DNA from: Poecilobothrus nobilitatus
Taxonomy: Eukaryota > Arthropoda > Insecta > Diptera > Dolichopodidae
Assembly (NCBI GenBank): GCA_947095535.1
Contig: OX352773.1
Location: 72,868,591-72,932,590 of the forward strand
Length of the DNA: 64,000 nucleotides
Direction of reading: 5' to 3'
The notes under the pieces are model-generated. The model saw only the letters and a list, made by a program, of their open reading frames with translations, searched no databases and was not told the DNA's origin. Shown one piece after another: positions 11,590-23,649 of this stretch. The translations under genes were made by a program, and so were the position numbers. The stretch's first letter is position 1; each line of letters begins with the position of its first letter.

Positions 11590-14500
11590 ACTAGGAGATA
11601 ATAATTCGGAGGGATTACTGTACCAGTACGAAATTTTTTTTAACTTAAATTATTTTTTCATTATACATGTGTAACATAAATATAAATTATATAAATTACA
11701 TGTGTTTATATACAGTTTCCAAACATCTTTGTATAGAATTTCTTTACTATTGAAGAAAGTGTCACTTGGATTTTCACAATTTTTTGTTCCATAAAAATTT
11801 TGTCTTAAAAACATATTCACAATTCTAAATTATATTTCTTCTCCTTTTAAAAGTGTGCGCATTTAAAAAGCTTTGATTTTACATACTGGTTTTTTGTAAT
11901 AAAATTATTCATGTTCAAATTATTTTTTAAGCTTTGTACCTTTTCACTTTTACCATTAAAAAGTAAAACAAAATATTACATATGATTTATAATTAAAAAG
12001 CTATACCCTTATTTCCTAATTCCCTCATTTTTTAAAATAATAACAAAAGTGTTTTGGGCATCTCCTCATTTCATTTTTATATTATTTGAAAAAAAATTTT
12101 ATTGCAGTTACAACATTTTTATACTAGAAAGTGATGATGCATAGTGCATTGAAAAAAAAAAAAAGAATATTGATAATTTCATCTCTCTCAAACAATATCT
12201 TTTTTTTTTTTGAAGGTTAACATTCAGGAGTCACAGGATGTATGGTGGCAGTGGTATGATGATTGCACAATGTTCAGTCCATTGATGGAAATTAAATTTT
12301 TTTTGGGAGACAACATAAGGTATGCGTATGACATTATTTATATTGTTTTTTAATAAAGTGTTATGGAATAAATTAAGTATTTTATTATTGAAAAAAAAAA
12401 AGAATATTCATTACATTCTATATACAATATAAAAAATAATGTAAACACTTGTCAAATTTAGTTTGTTTTTTTTTTATAATTTCGTTTTTATATACTCAAT
12501 TTTTGTCCTTTTATTTTTAATTGAGATTATTTATGATTTTTATTATTAAATTGGATATTCAACATATTGAATGTAAAGCAATAAATTTACCAGCGAAATT
12601 TAATAGCGTCGAATAATATATAAAACTTTTTTTTGTTCAATAAAACCATTTGTCAATTATAAAAGATTTTGTAAAAATTACTTTAAATTTTAGAAAATAA
12701 AATGACGTCATCCTTCTAAAATGTGAACTAAAGGAGGGAAACTGAAATATTAGCTTAAAAGAATCTTGAAATGTTGGGTTTAAAAATATTTTCTTTGAAA
12801 AGAATTTGGAAAGCGTTTTAGATTATTTTAAGGTTTTTAGCCTAAACTCAATTGATTTGTGAAATTTTTTTTTTTTGTAAACAATTTAAGATGCTTAAGA
12901 TTTGTCATAAATTTTATTTTCGAGTTGTCGACTTTTAATATTTTTTTTTACATTATTTTATTTGTATATTTAATATGATATTCTGTGTATTATAAAATGT
13001 TAATGAAATTTATAACATACCCATTTAAATGTTTATTTGATAAATTAAAAAAAAAATTTGAACTTTGCCGGGAAACTCTAATTCAGAGTTTATGAAATTT
13101 TACCAGCTGAAATAAATAAATTATTCAATATAAATATTATAAAGAGTCCGCCCTACTCCCCCTATAGGCTAAAATAAATTGTTTATTTGTATAGCTGTAG
13201 TCATTAATAAAATAAAATGATGAAATGTCAGCTTTTCGGAGACAATATATAAAAAGAAAAACATTTCAACATGAACATTTTTCAAACCTTAATAAAAAAA
13301 TTTAATATAACTGTATAATGTGCATATATATTAACCTAAGTGAAACTTTGAAAGACTTGCAATACTTCATAAATTTATTTTTATTTTTTTAATATTAAAA
13401 ATTGTAATTTTTAATATTAAAAATTGTAAGGTTATTAGTTGTATTATAAGAAAATATCGGACACCTAAGAACATATATGTTAGTTAGAAAAGTTTCTTGT
13501 GTCTATATGAATTTTCTGAAAACAAAAAAAAAATATTTTTTGCCATTAAAATTTATGTGCAAAGGAAATCAGTTTTTACAGCACAAATAAATTCTTTTTT
13601 TTTGCTTTAGCAAAAATTGTCATATATTAATTATGGATAATGATTTATGGAGAAGGAAAGAGTGATATGGAATATTTGGAATAAACTCTTATTATTATTT
13701 ATAGAATTGATCTCAATAAATTTGCATTCAATAACAAACGAACTACACTGTAAAAATATTTGCTTTAAATTTACTAATATTTTACAAGGCAACTGGTTTC
13801 CTAGTATAAGTCGTAGGTATAGTAATTTAGTTACTTCAAGTTACTCTTGAAGTAAATGTCCACACTTTCAGTTTATTAATGAGTTATTTCATCAGTAAGT
13901 TATACATTTACAGAGTAAAAATGCTCTCACAAGATTGAGTCTATTTTTCAATAGACGTTTTATTCTCTCCATATAAATCATAAAACAGAATGATTCATCA
14001 TACCGTTGTTTTGCATGTTTACATTTTGCATTAGGAGAGGAAAATTACTAGTTTTGTGTGTGTTAATTTACTTTACACACAAAAATAAATTAAAATTTTA
14101 TGTGTAAATTACTTTATACACCAAAGTAAATTGCATGTGTGAATTTATTAATTTTATAGTATGTGAAATGCACTCATTAATTGATTTAGGTGAGCTAAGT
14201 TTTACATTTTAGTTTACATTTTAAATATGTATATACAGTTTTCAATTAAAGAAATGTTTTTACTTTACACATAAAGTAAATGTGCTGCAAATATTATTTA
14301 TTTGCATATATTTGTTTGTTTTTATATTTTTGGGTAACTATTATTAATTAAAAATTTTTCAGAAGAAGAATTTTTTAAAATTTAACAGAATTTGAATAAT
14401 TTATTCATCGTTTAATTTTATTTTATTCAATATTTTTTTTTCATAACCAAATCATCATCATCAAATTTTAATTTTTAATCTGCGTTAAAGTTTATCCAAG

Positions 14501-14628
14501 ATAGTTATCATTTTAATATTCCAATGTTAAATTCAAAGGAAAATGTAGCCTCCGCATTTACGAATGAAACTATTCTTTGATTCTCTGTTTCATTGATTGA
14601 TTATTTAAAAATAAATTAAAATTAGTAT
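11590..14628. other. AT-rich stretch with short repeated motifs
   Basis: Mostly A/T homopolymer. A perfect 22-bp unit is duplicated in tandem at 13386-13407 and 13408-13429. From 13745 (CACTGTAAAAATATTTGC) to about 14300 the sequence carries three copies of TTTACTTTACACA or a close variant, together with inverted forms (AAAGTAAA), which may mark an old MITE whose ends I cannot fix. A candidate exon at 12216-12319 is listed separately. The 67-codon frame at 13647 lies in this repeat-like zone and is not credible. Confidence 0.5.
12216..12319 (+). CDS. Candidate internal exon, unknown protein
   Basis: A 104-bp patch of clearly higher G+C sits between a good 3' splice site (long T tract then TGAAG, AG at 12214-12215) and a good 5' splice site (AACATAAG|GTATGC at 12319/12320). 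One frame is open throughout, about 34 codons, and includes DVWWQWYDDCTMFSPLMEI; the other two frames contain stops. Alternative acceptors (CAG at 12225-12227 and 12234-12236) would shorten it. I do not recognise the protein, and the run of tryptophans is not typical of a known domain. It may be an exon of a gene with very large introns, a non-coding exon, or chance. Confidence 0.3.
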
Positions 14629-14827
14629 AGGGACCTCGATAGCACCTAGTGAGTAAAAGCGTATAAAATATGCTTTAAACACCGACAGAGTATGGGTTCG
14701 AGTCCCACACACGTCCCCCTTTACGACATTTACAGCCACAACTGGAAAGGAAAGGCTGTGTAATTTCTTTGCCACATTTATATGGTAGGGGAATAACCTA
14801 AAAAAAAAAGAAAAAAAAAATTAATAT
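14618..14827 (+). mobile_element. SINE family 1, copy 2
   Basis: The element spans about 14629-14816 and is more diverged than the other long copies: the head reads CACCTAGTGAGTAAAAGCG, and the CGTAAGAG segment of the body is deleted. The B box GGTTCGAGTCC is kept. A mixed A/G tail ends the element. The flanks AAAATTAGTAT (14618-14628) and AAAATTAATAT (14817-14827) match at 10 of 11 positions, which fits an aged target-site duplication. Confidence 0.8.
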
Positions 14828-16332
14828 ATATTATAAATTTGTAATTCCTCTTAAACAATGAAATTTTATTTCAAATTTTTTTTCTTAGTTTGGTAAAAAA
14901 TTTCTAAAAAAATTATTGCAAAAAAAAGCATAATATTTTTAATGTACCTAATACAGCCCCTAAAATACAAAATAACGAAAAACAAAAAACATCTGTTTTT
15001 TACAATAACATAATCTGAGAATCAATGAAAGCAATTATATAATTTTAATGAATTCTTTATAATTTTTAATTTAAAATTTTCGTCTCGATAAATTTAATAT
15101 TTTGAATTTTATGAAATTATAAGAATTTTGATCATTGAATGTAATATCAGAATGTAAATTTTGTTTTTGTTCATGTAATAGCGATAGAACCCCAGTAATT
15201 TTTAAAGAATTGATTTTTTAATCAATATCTTCAAATTGGGGAGCCGGACGAACGTAAAGCCAAAATCCTGCTATTTCTAAAAATAAATTTCTTATAAAAA
15301 TCCCCAAAAAAAACAACCAAAAAAGCGGGATTTTGTCTTGGCAGAATTTCGCCTTGACGGGAGTTTTGAAACGAACCTTTCGTACCAATTCTTTAAAATT
15401 GACATTCATTTAGTGATTAATTACTATTAATAATTTGTTAGAAGTCACTTTAAGTTTTTTATCGCCTCTTGGCATTTTGACTTCTGCTATTATGAACTTT
15501 AATTACATATTTTTTGGAAACTATATTTTTTTTATACCGAAGTTGATGGAAGGACAGATATTCCATGTACTAAATCACTTTTATAAAAGTACAAACAGTA
15601 AAAAAAAAAAACACCAACTATTAAGCGAAGAATATATAAAGTAAAAATAAATTCAATTTGTAGATATCAATGTGTTGTTAATATTATCTGTATCCTAAGA
15701 TTTATCTTTAAGATTTGTTTAAGATTTGTAAATTTTATTGGAATTAAAGGGAAAAATCAAAAATAATTCAATTAAATTTTCATTTCGCAAAAACAAATAA
15801 TACAAAAAAAAAAAACAAATTGGTTTGTCTCGTCTTAAATGTATCGGAACGATTTTATTTTAACATGGCATATATGAATGTATGTATACATAACCATATG
15901 TTAATACAGATTTCATTGACAATTGATTGCTTATATTGTTTCATATATTATATATTATGTTCGTAAATTCTTTATATATTATTGTATATAGATATGGTGT
16001 ATATATAGATATATATATTGATTTTTGCAATAATATGAGAATATGATTTTATTCTTTCAACATAATGAATGATATTAAACATCAAATTTAAAAATTGATT
16101 CACATAATATTATACATATAGATATACACACATATGATAATATTATGTATATGTATGTACATATATGTTTTTTTATAAACTGTTTCAATTATTTAATTTT
16201 AAAGCTAAATGATGCTACCAAAAATGAACAGATGACAAGAATAGTTAGATGTACAAAAATTATACGAATTGCAAATTACGTTATGTAAAGTCTCAAATTC
16301 TCACCAAACCAAGTCTCCGTATTACTGTTAAT
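14828..16332. other. AT-rich stretch with one G+C-richer islet
   Basis: Mostly A/T runs and TATG microsatellite (around 15870-16160). The exception is about 15235-15375, where GCCAAAATCCTGC is mirrored by GCGGGATTTTGTCTTGGC and followed by CAGAATTTCGCC. Together these form a loose set of inverted 'ATCCYGCC' motifs. A 63-codon minus-strand frame crosses the islet (15218-15409), but its composition looks like a by-product of the repeated motif. No gene recognised. Confidence 0.5.
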
Positions 16333-16543
16333 TAAATAAATAAGGGGCCTCGGTGGCCTAATGGGTAAGAGCTTATGAAATACGCTGTAAACACCGAGGG
16401 AGTGTGGGTTCGTATCCCATACACATCGTAAGAGTAATTCCCTCTTACGACATTTACAGCCACGCCTGAACAGAATAGGCTGTGTAATTTCCTGTCCACA
16501 TTTATGTGGCAGAGAAATGCAATAAAAAAAAAGTAAATAAATA
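16333..16543 (+). mobile_element. SINE family 1, copy 3
   Basis: A near-consensus copy (about 16343-16533) begins AGGGGCCTCGGTGGCCTAAT and keeps the B box GGTTCGTATCC and the full body through CCACATTTATGTGG, ending in an A tail. The flanks TAAATAAATA on both sides (16333-16342 and 16534-16543) could be a 10-bp target duplication, but the motif is low-complexity and could match by chance. The 108-codon minus-strand frame across it is a repeat by-product. Confidence 0.85.
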
Positions 16544-16672
16544 AATAAACTAAAAACCTCCATGTTGATAAATAACAAAAACCCTAAATATATTCTTATC
16601 AAGAAATTTTTAGTAATTTTAATTTTATTAAGAATTGCATTGCAATTTAGTTTTGAAGACTTAAATTTATAA

Positions 16673-18266
16673 TAAAACGAGGAAGAATACAGTTGACTTT
16701 GTCAACTCTTAGATACCCGTACGAACTGTTAGTATGTTCACAGCCACTCTGCTTACAATATTATTTTTTTAATATTTTAGTATTTTAAAATAATTTGGGT
16801 GAATTTTATAATTTCTAGAACTATGGGTTGTACATATATTCAAACTATATGTTTATATGACCATTCTTCAAAAGCAGATTCTAACCTTCCACATAACGAT
16901 TATCAATCCAAAACTTTTTCAAATATTCTATAGTACCATTTAATACTAAGCGGTAAATGTATATTAAATTTACTAAGTACAAAACAGTAAATATAATTTT
17001 AAATATTATATTATATTATATTTAAATATTCCATTGACAGAATAATTTCTTATAAGTACAATAAAATACATATGTGTATGTAAATACGGCGCTATATAAT
17101 ATACATCTATACTCTTATCATTCATTCACTAGTGACATATACGATATGTAAATAAACATGATATTATATAAGTATGTATATATATCAATATCATATAAAT
17201 AAAAATTCTTCAAGCAACCGTTATGTTGTTTATTTAATTACATTTTTTTGTACTACGCATTATATCCTCAACAATTTCAAAATATCGAGTAAAACAAAAT
17301 GGAAAAAATTCTTTAAAGAAATTTGTTAGAAAATTTGAAAAAATCAAGTAACACTTTCGTCAATTATAAAGTAACCCTATATTATTAAAAAAAGTTGTTA
17401 ACAGAAATAAAAATATAATGTTGGAGCTTTAATTTTTGTGTATTACTTCAAAAAAATTTTAACAGGTGTTCAAGTTACAGGTGTTTAAAAATAGGAAATT
17501 TTCAGTTTTTGACCCCTTACAGCTCCTAAGCGGGGGGTGATACAAAAAAAATTTCTGAAATGACTCATACTAATTTTCAAAGATCTAACATCTGTCAAAA
17601 TTTCAAGTTTCCAACTTTAACCGTTTAGAAGATGGAGGGGTTAAAGAATTTTGCAAAATTTGAGTTTCGCATAACGGTAAATTAAGACACCGTATGCCAA
17701 AAATATATATTTATTGTATATATACTTTTAAAGCTAATGAAAGTAGTAATCGTTTGGCGTTTTCAAAATGAAGATATACCTTATACAACTTGTGCTATAA
17801 CAATTTAAATATAGAGCTTTTTTGAACCTTTGGGGAGCTGTAGCTCCGTAACGGGTGGGGCTACAAAAAAAAGTTATTAAAAATAAAATTAATATTTTTG
17901 TGAGATCTATCAGTAGTTAAAATTTCATAGCTCTATTGCAAAAAAAATGTGGAGATCTAAAAGTTAGGTGTTCGAGAGCTACCCTAAGGCTTGGTCCAAA
18001 CTCAACCAAAAAAAATAGGGAACCTACAAATTACTCCCAAAATATTTTGTGTAAATTTCAAGATTCTAGCTTTCTTAGTTTTTGAGTTAGCGTGCTGACG
18101 GACGGACGGACGGACGGACGGACGGACGGACATGGCTCAAAAGTCTTAGAATTTTTTTCTGATCCGATCCATACCTTTGAAGGTATATCTAGCTCGCTTA
18201 TTTCGAGGTGTTACAAACGGAGGAGTAATTTTATTATACCCGATCCTATCGTACGGGTATAATAAT
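16673..18266. mobile_element. Hairpin-ended repeat, family C, 1.6 kb
   Basis: One end carries a small hairpin, AGTTGAC-TTT-GTCAACT (16691-16707), followed by CTTAGATACCCGTACG. The other end carries a 12-bp perfect inverted repeat, TTATTATACCCG (18231-18242) and its complement (18254-18265). Between them lie modules shared with family B: the text around 17400-17700 matches the 3300-3550 part of the fold-back element, and 17840-17960 carries the 'TTGTAGCCCC...GAGCTACAGC' module on the minus strand. A GACG microsatellite lies near the right end. The hairpin plus GATACCCGTACG motif resembles, from memory, a repeat very common in Drosophila. The mechanism of movement is unknown. Confidence 0.65.
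18097..18131 (+). repeat. GACG tetranucleotide microsatellite
   Basis: About eight and a half uninterrupted GACG units inside the family C repeat. Short forms of the same tract (GGACGGACGG, or TCCGTCCGTC on the other strand) occur at the equivalent place in most B and C copies, so this is an expansion of a motif belonging to the repeat. Confidence 0.9.
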
Positions 18267-18739
18267 AATATAGGAGGAAAATATTTTGCATGTTTAAAAA
18301 TATGTTTGCATGATTGTTTGTTGAAGTTATCTCATCTATTTCTAAATAACCAAGATATTCTGTGTTGAACTTGGATTTTTTTTTCCTCGAATTCGATTTT
18401 TAATAATTTTCGCTTATATTTAAACCCACTAGAATATAAACATGGCAGAATGTAAAACTATGGATTTTTTCAGTCGGCCATTTTTCAAAAGTCAATATAA
18501 ACAGTTTAGCATATTACGGCTTACACTAAAATTATGTAAATTTTTTTGCAATTTTATGTTTTACTATTACAAGACTAAGACTCGGATTTTCTTAGACTTG
18601 ACGGTATGTCACTTACCTGTATTCCCATTCGCTGTATTAACATTTTAAATTGAAAAGATCTTAAGAAGAACTTGAGATATACTTACTTGAAGCAGGACTT
18701 TTTTACATTTTAAGAGGATGTAGATCTATAATTCGTGAC

Positions 18740-18923
18740 GCTAGATAAAAAAATTCTTCCACAGCATTAATGTGATAATAATGTGTCGTTATTAATTTTT
18801 AACCAGAGCTGCACATGGTTAAAATTTTATTGTTCTTCGGGGTAGAAATTTTGTAAACAGATAGACGAACTGACGGTAAAAGTTAAAATAATAAGCAAAT
18901 TTGTCAAATTTTGTTTTTAAATA
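18740..18923 (-). repeat. Family B partial copy, abutting a LINE insertion
   Basis: Read on the minus strand it shows the family B end: a TTTACAAAATTTCTAC segment after a CGTCAGTTCGTCTATCTG tract, then TTTTAACCATG. The outer end of the copy stops within a few bases of 18924, where the target duplication of the RTE-like LINE begins, so the LINE appears to have landed at its edge. Confidence 0.55.
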
Positions 18924-20380
18924 TTATTTAGTTAATTCCTCTTCTTCTGATGCCTATCCACTGCTGGATGTCGGCGTGATAATTTTATGTTAAGGTGGCT
19001 ATACAATGTTGTCATATTCCATTATATTTGTGGCTGTATGAACTAAGTCTTCAATTGTGCGCAAACCTGTCCATTCCTTAATATTTCTCAGCCATGATAG
19101 TTGCTTCCTTCCTATCCCTCGTCTTCCTTCTATTCTGCTTTCGACAATAAGCTGTAGTAATTCATATATTGTTCCTCGCATTATATGGCCAAAATAGGCT
19201 ACTTTTCGTTTGTTAATTATTAAAAGTAATTTTCTTTTGCAGCCTCTGTATCACTTCCATATTGGATATGTGATTTGTCTAAGATATCTTTAACAGACGT
19301 CTATATGTCCACATCTCAAATGCTTCCAATTTTTTTACCATAGCTACTTTGAGTGTCCTGGGCCTCTACACCATATAATAAAACTGACCAGACAAAACAT
19401 TTAAGGAATTACAATCTTAAGTTAATGTTGACATCACGATTAATTAATATTTCCCTGTACTTATAAAAAGCATTTCTAGCAATTTCTGTTCTGCATTTGA
19501 TTTCCTTATCAGAATTCCAGTCTTCATGCAACCAGGAGCCGATATATTTAAAACTGATTATACGTTCTATCGCTCTGTTATCCACTGTGATTATTGCGTT
19601 ATTGTATGCTATATTTCTTCTGCTAATAATCATAAATTTTGTTTTTGCAGTATTGATATTGAGACCAAATTCCTTTCTCTGTTGATTAAGCTTATTCATT
19701 AGGTATTGCAAATCATCTAAATTATCGGCTAACAGTGTTGTATCATCGGCATATCGAATGTTGTTAACAAATATCCCATCCAACTTTTATTGCTTTATCT
19801 AAATCAGCAATTGAATCTTGAAATATACTTTCTGAGTAGATGTTAAAAAGCAGTGGCGACAGAATGCATCATTGTCGTACGTCTCTATGTATTTCAAGAT
19901 AGTCTGTATTTACATCTTCGTATTTGACGGTTGCTGTTTGATGCCAATACAAATTTTTAATACACATAATATCCTTCTCGTCAATATTCATTCTTCGAAG
20001 TATGTTAATTAATTTATCATGTTGTAAGCTATGAAAAGCTATCAAAAGCTTTTTCGTAATCGATAAAGCCGAGAAAACATCTTTTTGTACGTCCCTATAA
20101 TTCTGTACAAATAGCTGGATGCCAAATAAAGTTTCTCGTATTCCCATAGCTTTTTGTAATCCAAATTGAGTTTCTCTCATGGCTTCTTCCAGTTTTTTAT
20201 ACAATCGATTATGAAGTATTTTTAAGAAAATCTTGAGAGTATGGCATATGAGACTAATTAATCTATGTTCGTTACATTTTCTTGTGTATTCGGTAAATCA
20301 ATAAAAGTACTCTTCAACCATTCATTAGGATATATACCAGTATATTATATATATTGTTGAACATTATTTATTTAGTTAAT
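18924..20380 (-). mobile_element. RTE-like LINE, 5'-truncated, with 13-bp duplications
   Basis: A 1431-bp insertion (18937-20367) lies between perfect 13-bp direct repeats TTATTTAGTTAAT (18924-18936 and 20368-20380). It is oriented minus: the 3' end is the GAAGAAGAGGAA-like tail at 18937, and the 5' truncation is near 20345. The content is the C-terminal part of a reverse transcriptase and the following region. The duplication, the 5' truncation and the simple-sequence 3' end together are the signature of target-primed reverse transcription. Confidence 0.85.
18999..20343 (-). pseudogene. Reverse transcriptase pseudogene of RTE-like LINE
   Basis: Recognisable blocks appear in the expected order. 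First is a GIYPNEWLKSTFIDLP block (about 20340-20295, then a frameshift). Next is KLEEAMRETQFGLQKAMG with NILRRMNIDEKDI (20204-19869). The first catalytic block FIDYEKAFD (about 20070-20045) sits in a different frame from its surroundings. The VRQ block is followed by a TGA stop at 19869-19871 where Gly is expected, then the intact YADDTTLLA box (about 19755-19735). NTAKTKFMII and FKYIGSWLHED follow, and the C-terminal RIEGRRGIGRKQLSWL block lies at 19181-18999. The pattern fits the RTE clade. At least two frameshifts and two stops make it non-functional. The endonuclease is missing through 5' truncation. Confidence 0.85.
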
Positions 20381-21726
20381 AAATAATCTTAGATGTTCAA
20401 TATAAATACAATGTTAATCTAAGTATGTATTGTGATACCAAATTACTATAACTTAAACAACTAAGTCAATTCATAAAACAAATATTTGTAGCTGTTAGTT
20501 TTTGGAAAGTTTCGAAATTATAATCAATTTGTAAAAAATTTTTATTTTAAATTTAGTTTTTAAATAATTCCAAATAAAAATTTAAGACAAAAATTAGTGT
20601 TGCTTTCCTTTTAAACTTTGATGTACATATGTATACATATACTAAAAACCTTTTAAAATTTTTTTTTTTATTTGTTTCCTTCTTTGCTATCTACTTGTAA
20701 TAAGTAAAAAATGTTTTTAAAAAAGAAAAAACCACATTTAGACATTAAAAAAAATAGATATTATTTAAAATAAACATAATATATGCATAAAAAATTTCGA
20801 AATATTTTTTTTTTTTTTTTGAATTCATTTTATTCATTTACATATATAGGATGCTTAAGGATTTTGTTGTTCATTCAATAATTTTCTCTAATAATTCAGT
20901 AAGTATCACATACAACTACTTAATTGTTTTAATTTTGAATGAATTGGTTAAGATTATAATTATAGGAAACTGCAAAATTGAACCAAATTTTATTAATTCT
21001 GCCACTAAAAATCTTAAACTTTTGTAATTTAGAAATGTTTTAGGGGTATAATAAAATTTACCCTAATTTTAGAGAACACTTGTTGTAGAAGATAGTTCCA
21101 CATTTCCCATGTTCAAATCACAAAGGAATTAATCTGGATTATGACATCCAGGAATTTGAACTACGTAGATGTTGACAGCGAAAGACTCTCTCTTTGTTTA
21201 GCTTTGAAAAGTTAAAGATATTTAGCTTTAGAATTCTTTAGAGCTAGAATCTTCTAGCTAATAGATATCAGTAAAACAGCTTACTGAAACAGCTTGATAA
21301 AATCAAAAAAACAACTTACTAAAATTCGATTCAAATTCTTTAATTAAAAGTGAGGTACAAAGTACAAAATATTTCATCCATATTCATTTAGAATTGTCAA
21401 AATTCTACTTCTAAATATATTCTGATTTTGTGTCAAAGGAAAAATTTTAGACGTAGGTACCTAGTTATAGTTAATAGAATATATTTCGATTGTGATCAGA
21501 AAATATGTTAGATGATGAAACAAATTATAGATTAATAAAATTTAAATTTGACGTCAACATCTTTTGACGTAATTATCTTAAGGTTTTATGATATAGTTTT
21601 TTTATGGCACTATGTAGAATATTTTTAATTGTCACTTGTGAGCAAATCTTTGCTCAAATGATATCTTTGACACTGTAAATGTCAAAGTGTTAAGAATTTT
21701 AACATTAAACGTGTATTAAATCTAAT
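20381..21726. other. AT-rich stretch, one G+C-richer patch
   Basis: Mostly A/T runs. About 21085-21200 is noticeably less AT-rich and open for some 35-40 codons in two overlapping frames (one includes SRNLNYVDVDSERLSL). I recognise no domain and no convincing splice pair, so I do not call a gene. Confidence 0.45.
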
Positions 21727-21930
21727 TTTTAGCACATTTTCAAAAAAAAATGTTTGAACAATTTTTCTTTTGGTTTATTCTATCCATTCATTTGTCTGTC
21801 TTTTTGCAATACTATACGGTTTCTACATCTTTAAGATGGTGAAATGAAATTTTAACCATAGATAGGTCTCATAAAAAATGTAAGTGTTATGGAACAATTT
21901 TTTATGTAACCTCACTCTGAAGAAAAACTT
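21727..21930 (+). repeat. Family B partial copy
   Basis: Starts TTTTTAGCACATTTTC like the fold-back element at 2506. It runs through a decayed TTTGTCTGTC tract and then AAATTTTAACCATAGATAGG, TCTCATAAAAAATG and GGAACAATTTTTTATGTAAC. Only the outer 200 bp of one arm is present. Confidence 0.7.
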
Positions 21931-22990
21931 TTCCTTGATAATTATGACTTATAATGATTTAGTCATAATATTTTTTAATTTAATCTAATTTTAAACCATC
22001 CTGTATTGAGTACATATACTTCAAATTAAAATCCAATGTATTTTTATACTACTGATTTTGTTATCTCTCATTATTCCTTCTCTTTATTTTATTTTTTATT
22101 TTTTTAAATTTTTTTTTATCATTATAAATTTGTAATATACCATAATTATAAAAAATGCAAAATATTCAAAATTTATGTTAGTAATAAATTTTTTTTTTCA
22201 CAATCCCTAAATTCATTAATGGCGCTTTTTTTTTCCTTATAATGTGATGCAACTGATTTTTTTTATGTATAATACATTCAAACATATGTGTATAAGTTCT
22301 TAAGACCAAGAACAGTAAACAGTGATTATTAAAATAATTATAAAACATTCATAATTTTATATTTGAGAAAAAAAAAAAAAAAAAACAACTCATAAAATAC
22401 AAAAAAAAAAGGAATAGAATAGAATCGTGCAACCAAAGCAACAATAAGGAAAAACAAGAAAAAAAAAAGATAATCCATGTGTCCTTATGGACATTAAATA
22501 CTATCGGTGTTTTTTGTAGATATTTTGAAAAAAAAAATAAGAAATTATTTGCGCTGATTATCTGTAAAAAAAAAAAACAAAATTATTCTTATTTCGAAAA
22601 CAGTTTTAAATAGTCTGACTTTATTAGCGTGCTATTTAAAATGATAAATTCAGTGTTGTTGCTAAATTTAGCTAATTTTATTCATTATCATAGTTTTTAC
22701 AATTGTTAAAATTTTGTCTCAAAAAATTTAGATTTAAAGACGACATCCAAATGAAAAGTGCTATTAATTACCATTGGAAATGAAAAGTGTATAAAATATA
22801 TATTTAGATCTTTAATACCCCAAATCTGACGATTCAACATTTCCTTCATTGATTATCGTATAAAGTTCTTTTTTCAATAATATGGACGTCTATTACTTAA
22901 TTTCTTTGTATTCTATTTTTTACTACGAAAATTTTTAATTTCTTTTGTTCTAAATTCTTATAAAATCGTATTAACGAGTGTCAGAGCATT
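21931..22990. other. AT-rich stretch, no feature recognised
   Basis: Homopolymer A and T tracts (for example 22360-22384 and 22565-22580) with no repeat family member or coding signal that I can support. Confidence 0.6.
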
Positions 22991-22992
22991 GA

Positions 22993-23256
22993 CTAAGGCC
23001 GTGTTCGAAACTATCACACTTCGCACTAAATACTTGCCAATCAAACTAAATTAACTCTGAAGAACTCGGAAAATTTTTTAGTGTATTCGAAAATAGTGCA
23101 TTAAATTGTCCGATCGCACTTGATTATATGTCAATCTTTTAGTGTATTCTTGACTACACTAAATGTTCGCCCTAGAAGAGTAATTCATCTAAGAAAAGAA
23201 TGTAAAGTGTCTAGTGTCAAGTGCTAGTGCGATATATTCGGAAATGGTCTAAATAT
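22993..23256. mobile_element. PIF/Harbinger-like MITE, about 258 bp
   Basis: The left end GGCCGTGTTCGAAACTATCA and the reverse complement of the right end (GACCATTTCCGAATATATCG) are imperfect inverted repeats; the similarity (both sharing CACT...GCACT) extends 30-40 bp. The element is flanked on both sides by TAA, the 3-bp duplication typical of PIF/Harbinger elements, and ends beginning GGCC/GACC fit that superfamily. Copies of AGTGTATTC recur inside. There is no transposase. The assignment is inference from ends and duplication. Confidence 0.55.
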
Positions 23257-23357
23257 CCAATACATAGTTTATTCTAGTATTTTTTTTAAATTTTGAGTAA
23301 TCTTAAAATCTGAAACCATATTAGGTCAGTCGATCAATTTAAAAATTGAAAAAAATT

Positions 23358-23486
23358 GGATCGAATGTATAAAACTTAGCTTGAACCTGAGATATCATCT
23401 TTTCAAACAAAGGCTTTGAGTTCAGATGTAGTTTTTGTTTAAAAGAATAAAATTTGAGTTCAAGCTTAGTTTTATTCATATCACCC
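23358..23486. mobile_element. Short MITE with AAAACTTAGCTTGAA ends, 129 bp
   Basis: The left end ATGTATAAAACTTAGCTTGA and the complement of the right end (ATGAATAAAACTAAGCTTGA) are near-identical inverted repeats of about 25-30 bp, leaving a middle of only about 70 bp. A single similar end (AAATGCATAAAACTAAGCTC) occurs at 53729, so the family is dispersed. No target duplication was resolved. Confidence 0.6.
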
Positions 23487-23649
23487 TTTATTATATAACC
23501 AAACAACACTAATATTAAAACATTTTTACTAAATATCTCCCATTATTAATGCAGTATCTCTTAATGATTCTTAAATACAAAAGCACATTTAAGTAAGCAA
23601 TTCATTTTTTATTAGTGTCAGTTTTTAACAGTAGATGTAAAATTTTCCA

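Noticed and set aside
14040..14300. Defined MITE with CACTGTAAAAAT start
   Set aside because: Repeated TTTACTTTACACA motifs are real, but I could not find a matching opposite end or a duplication.
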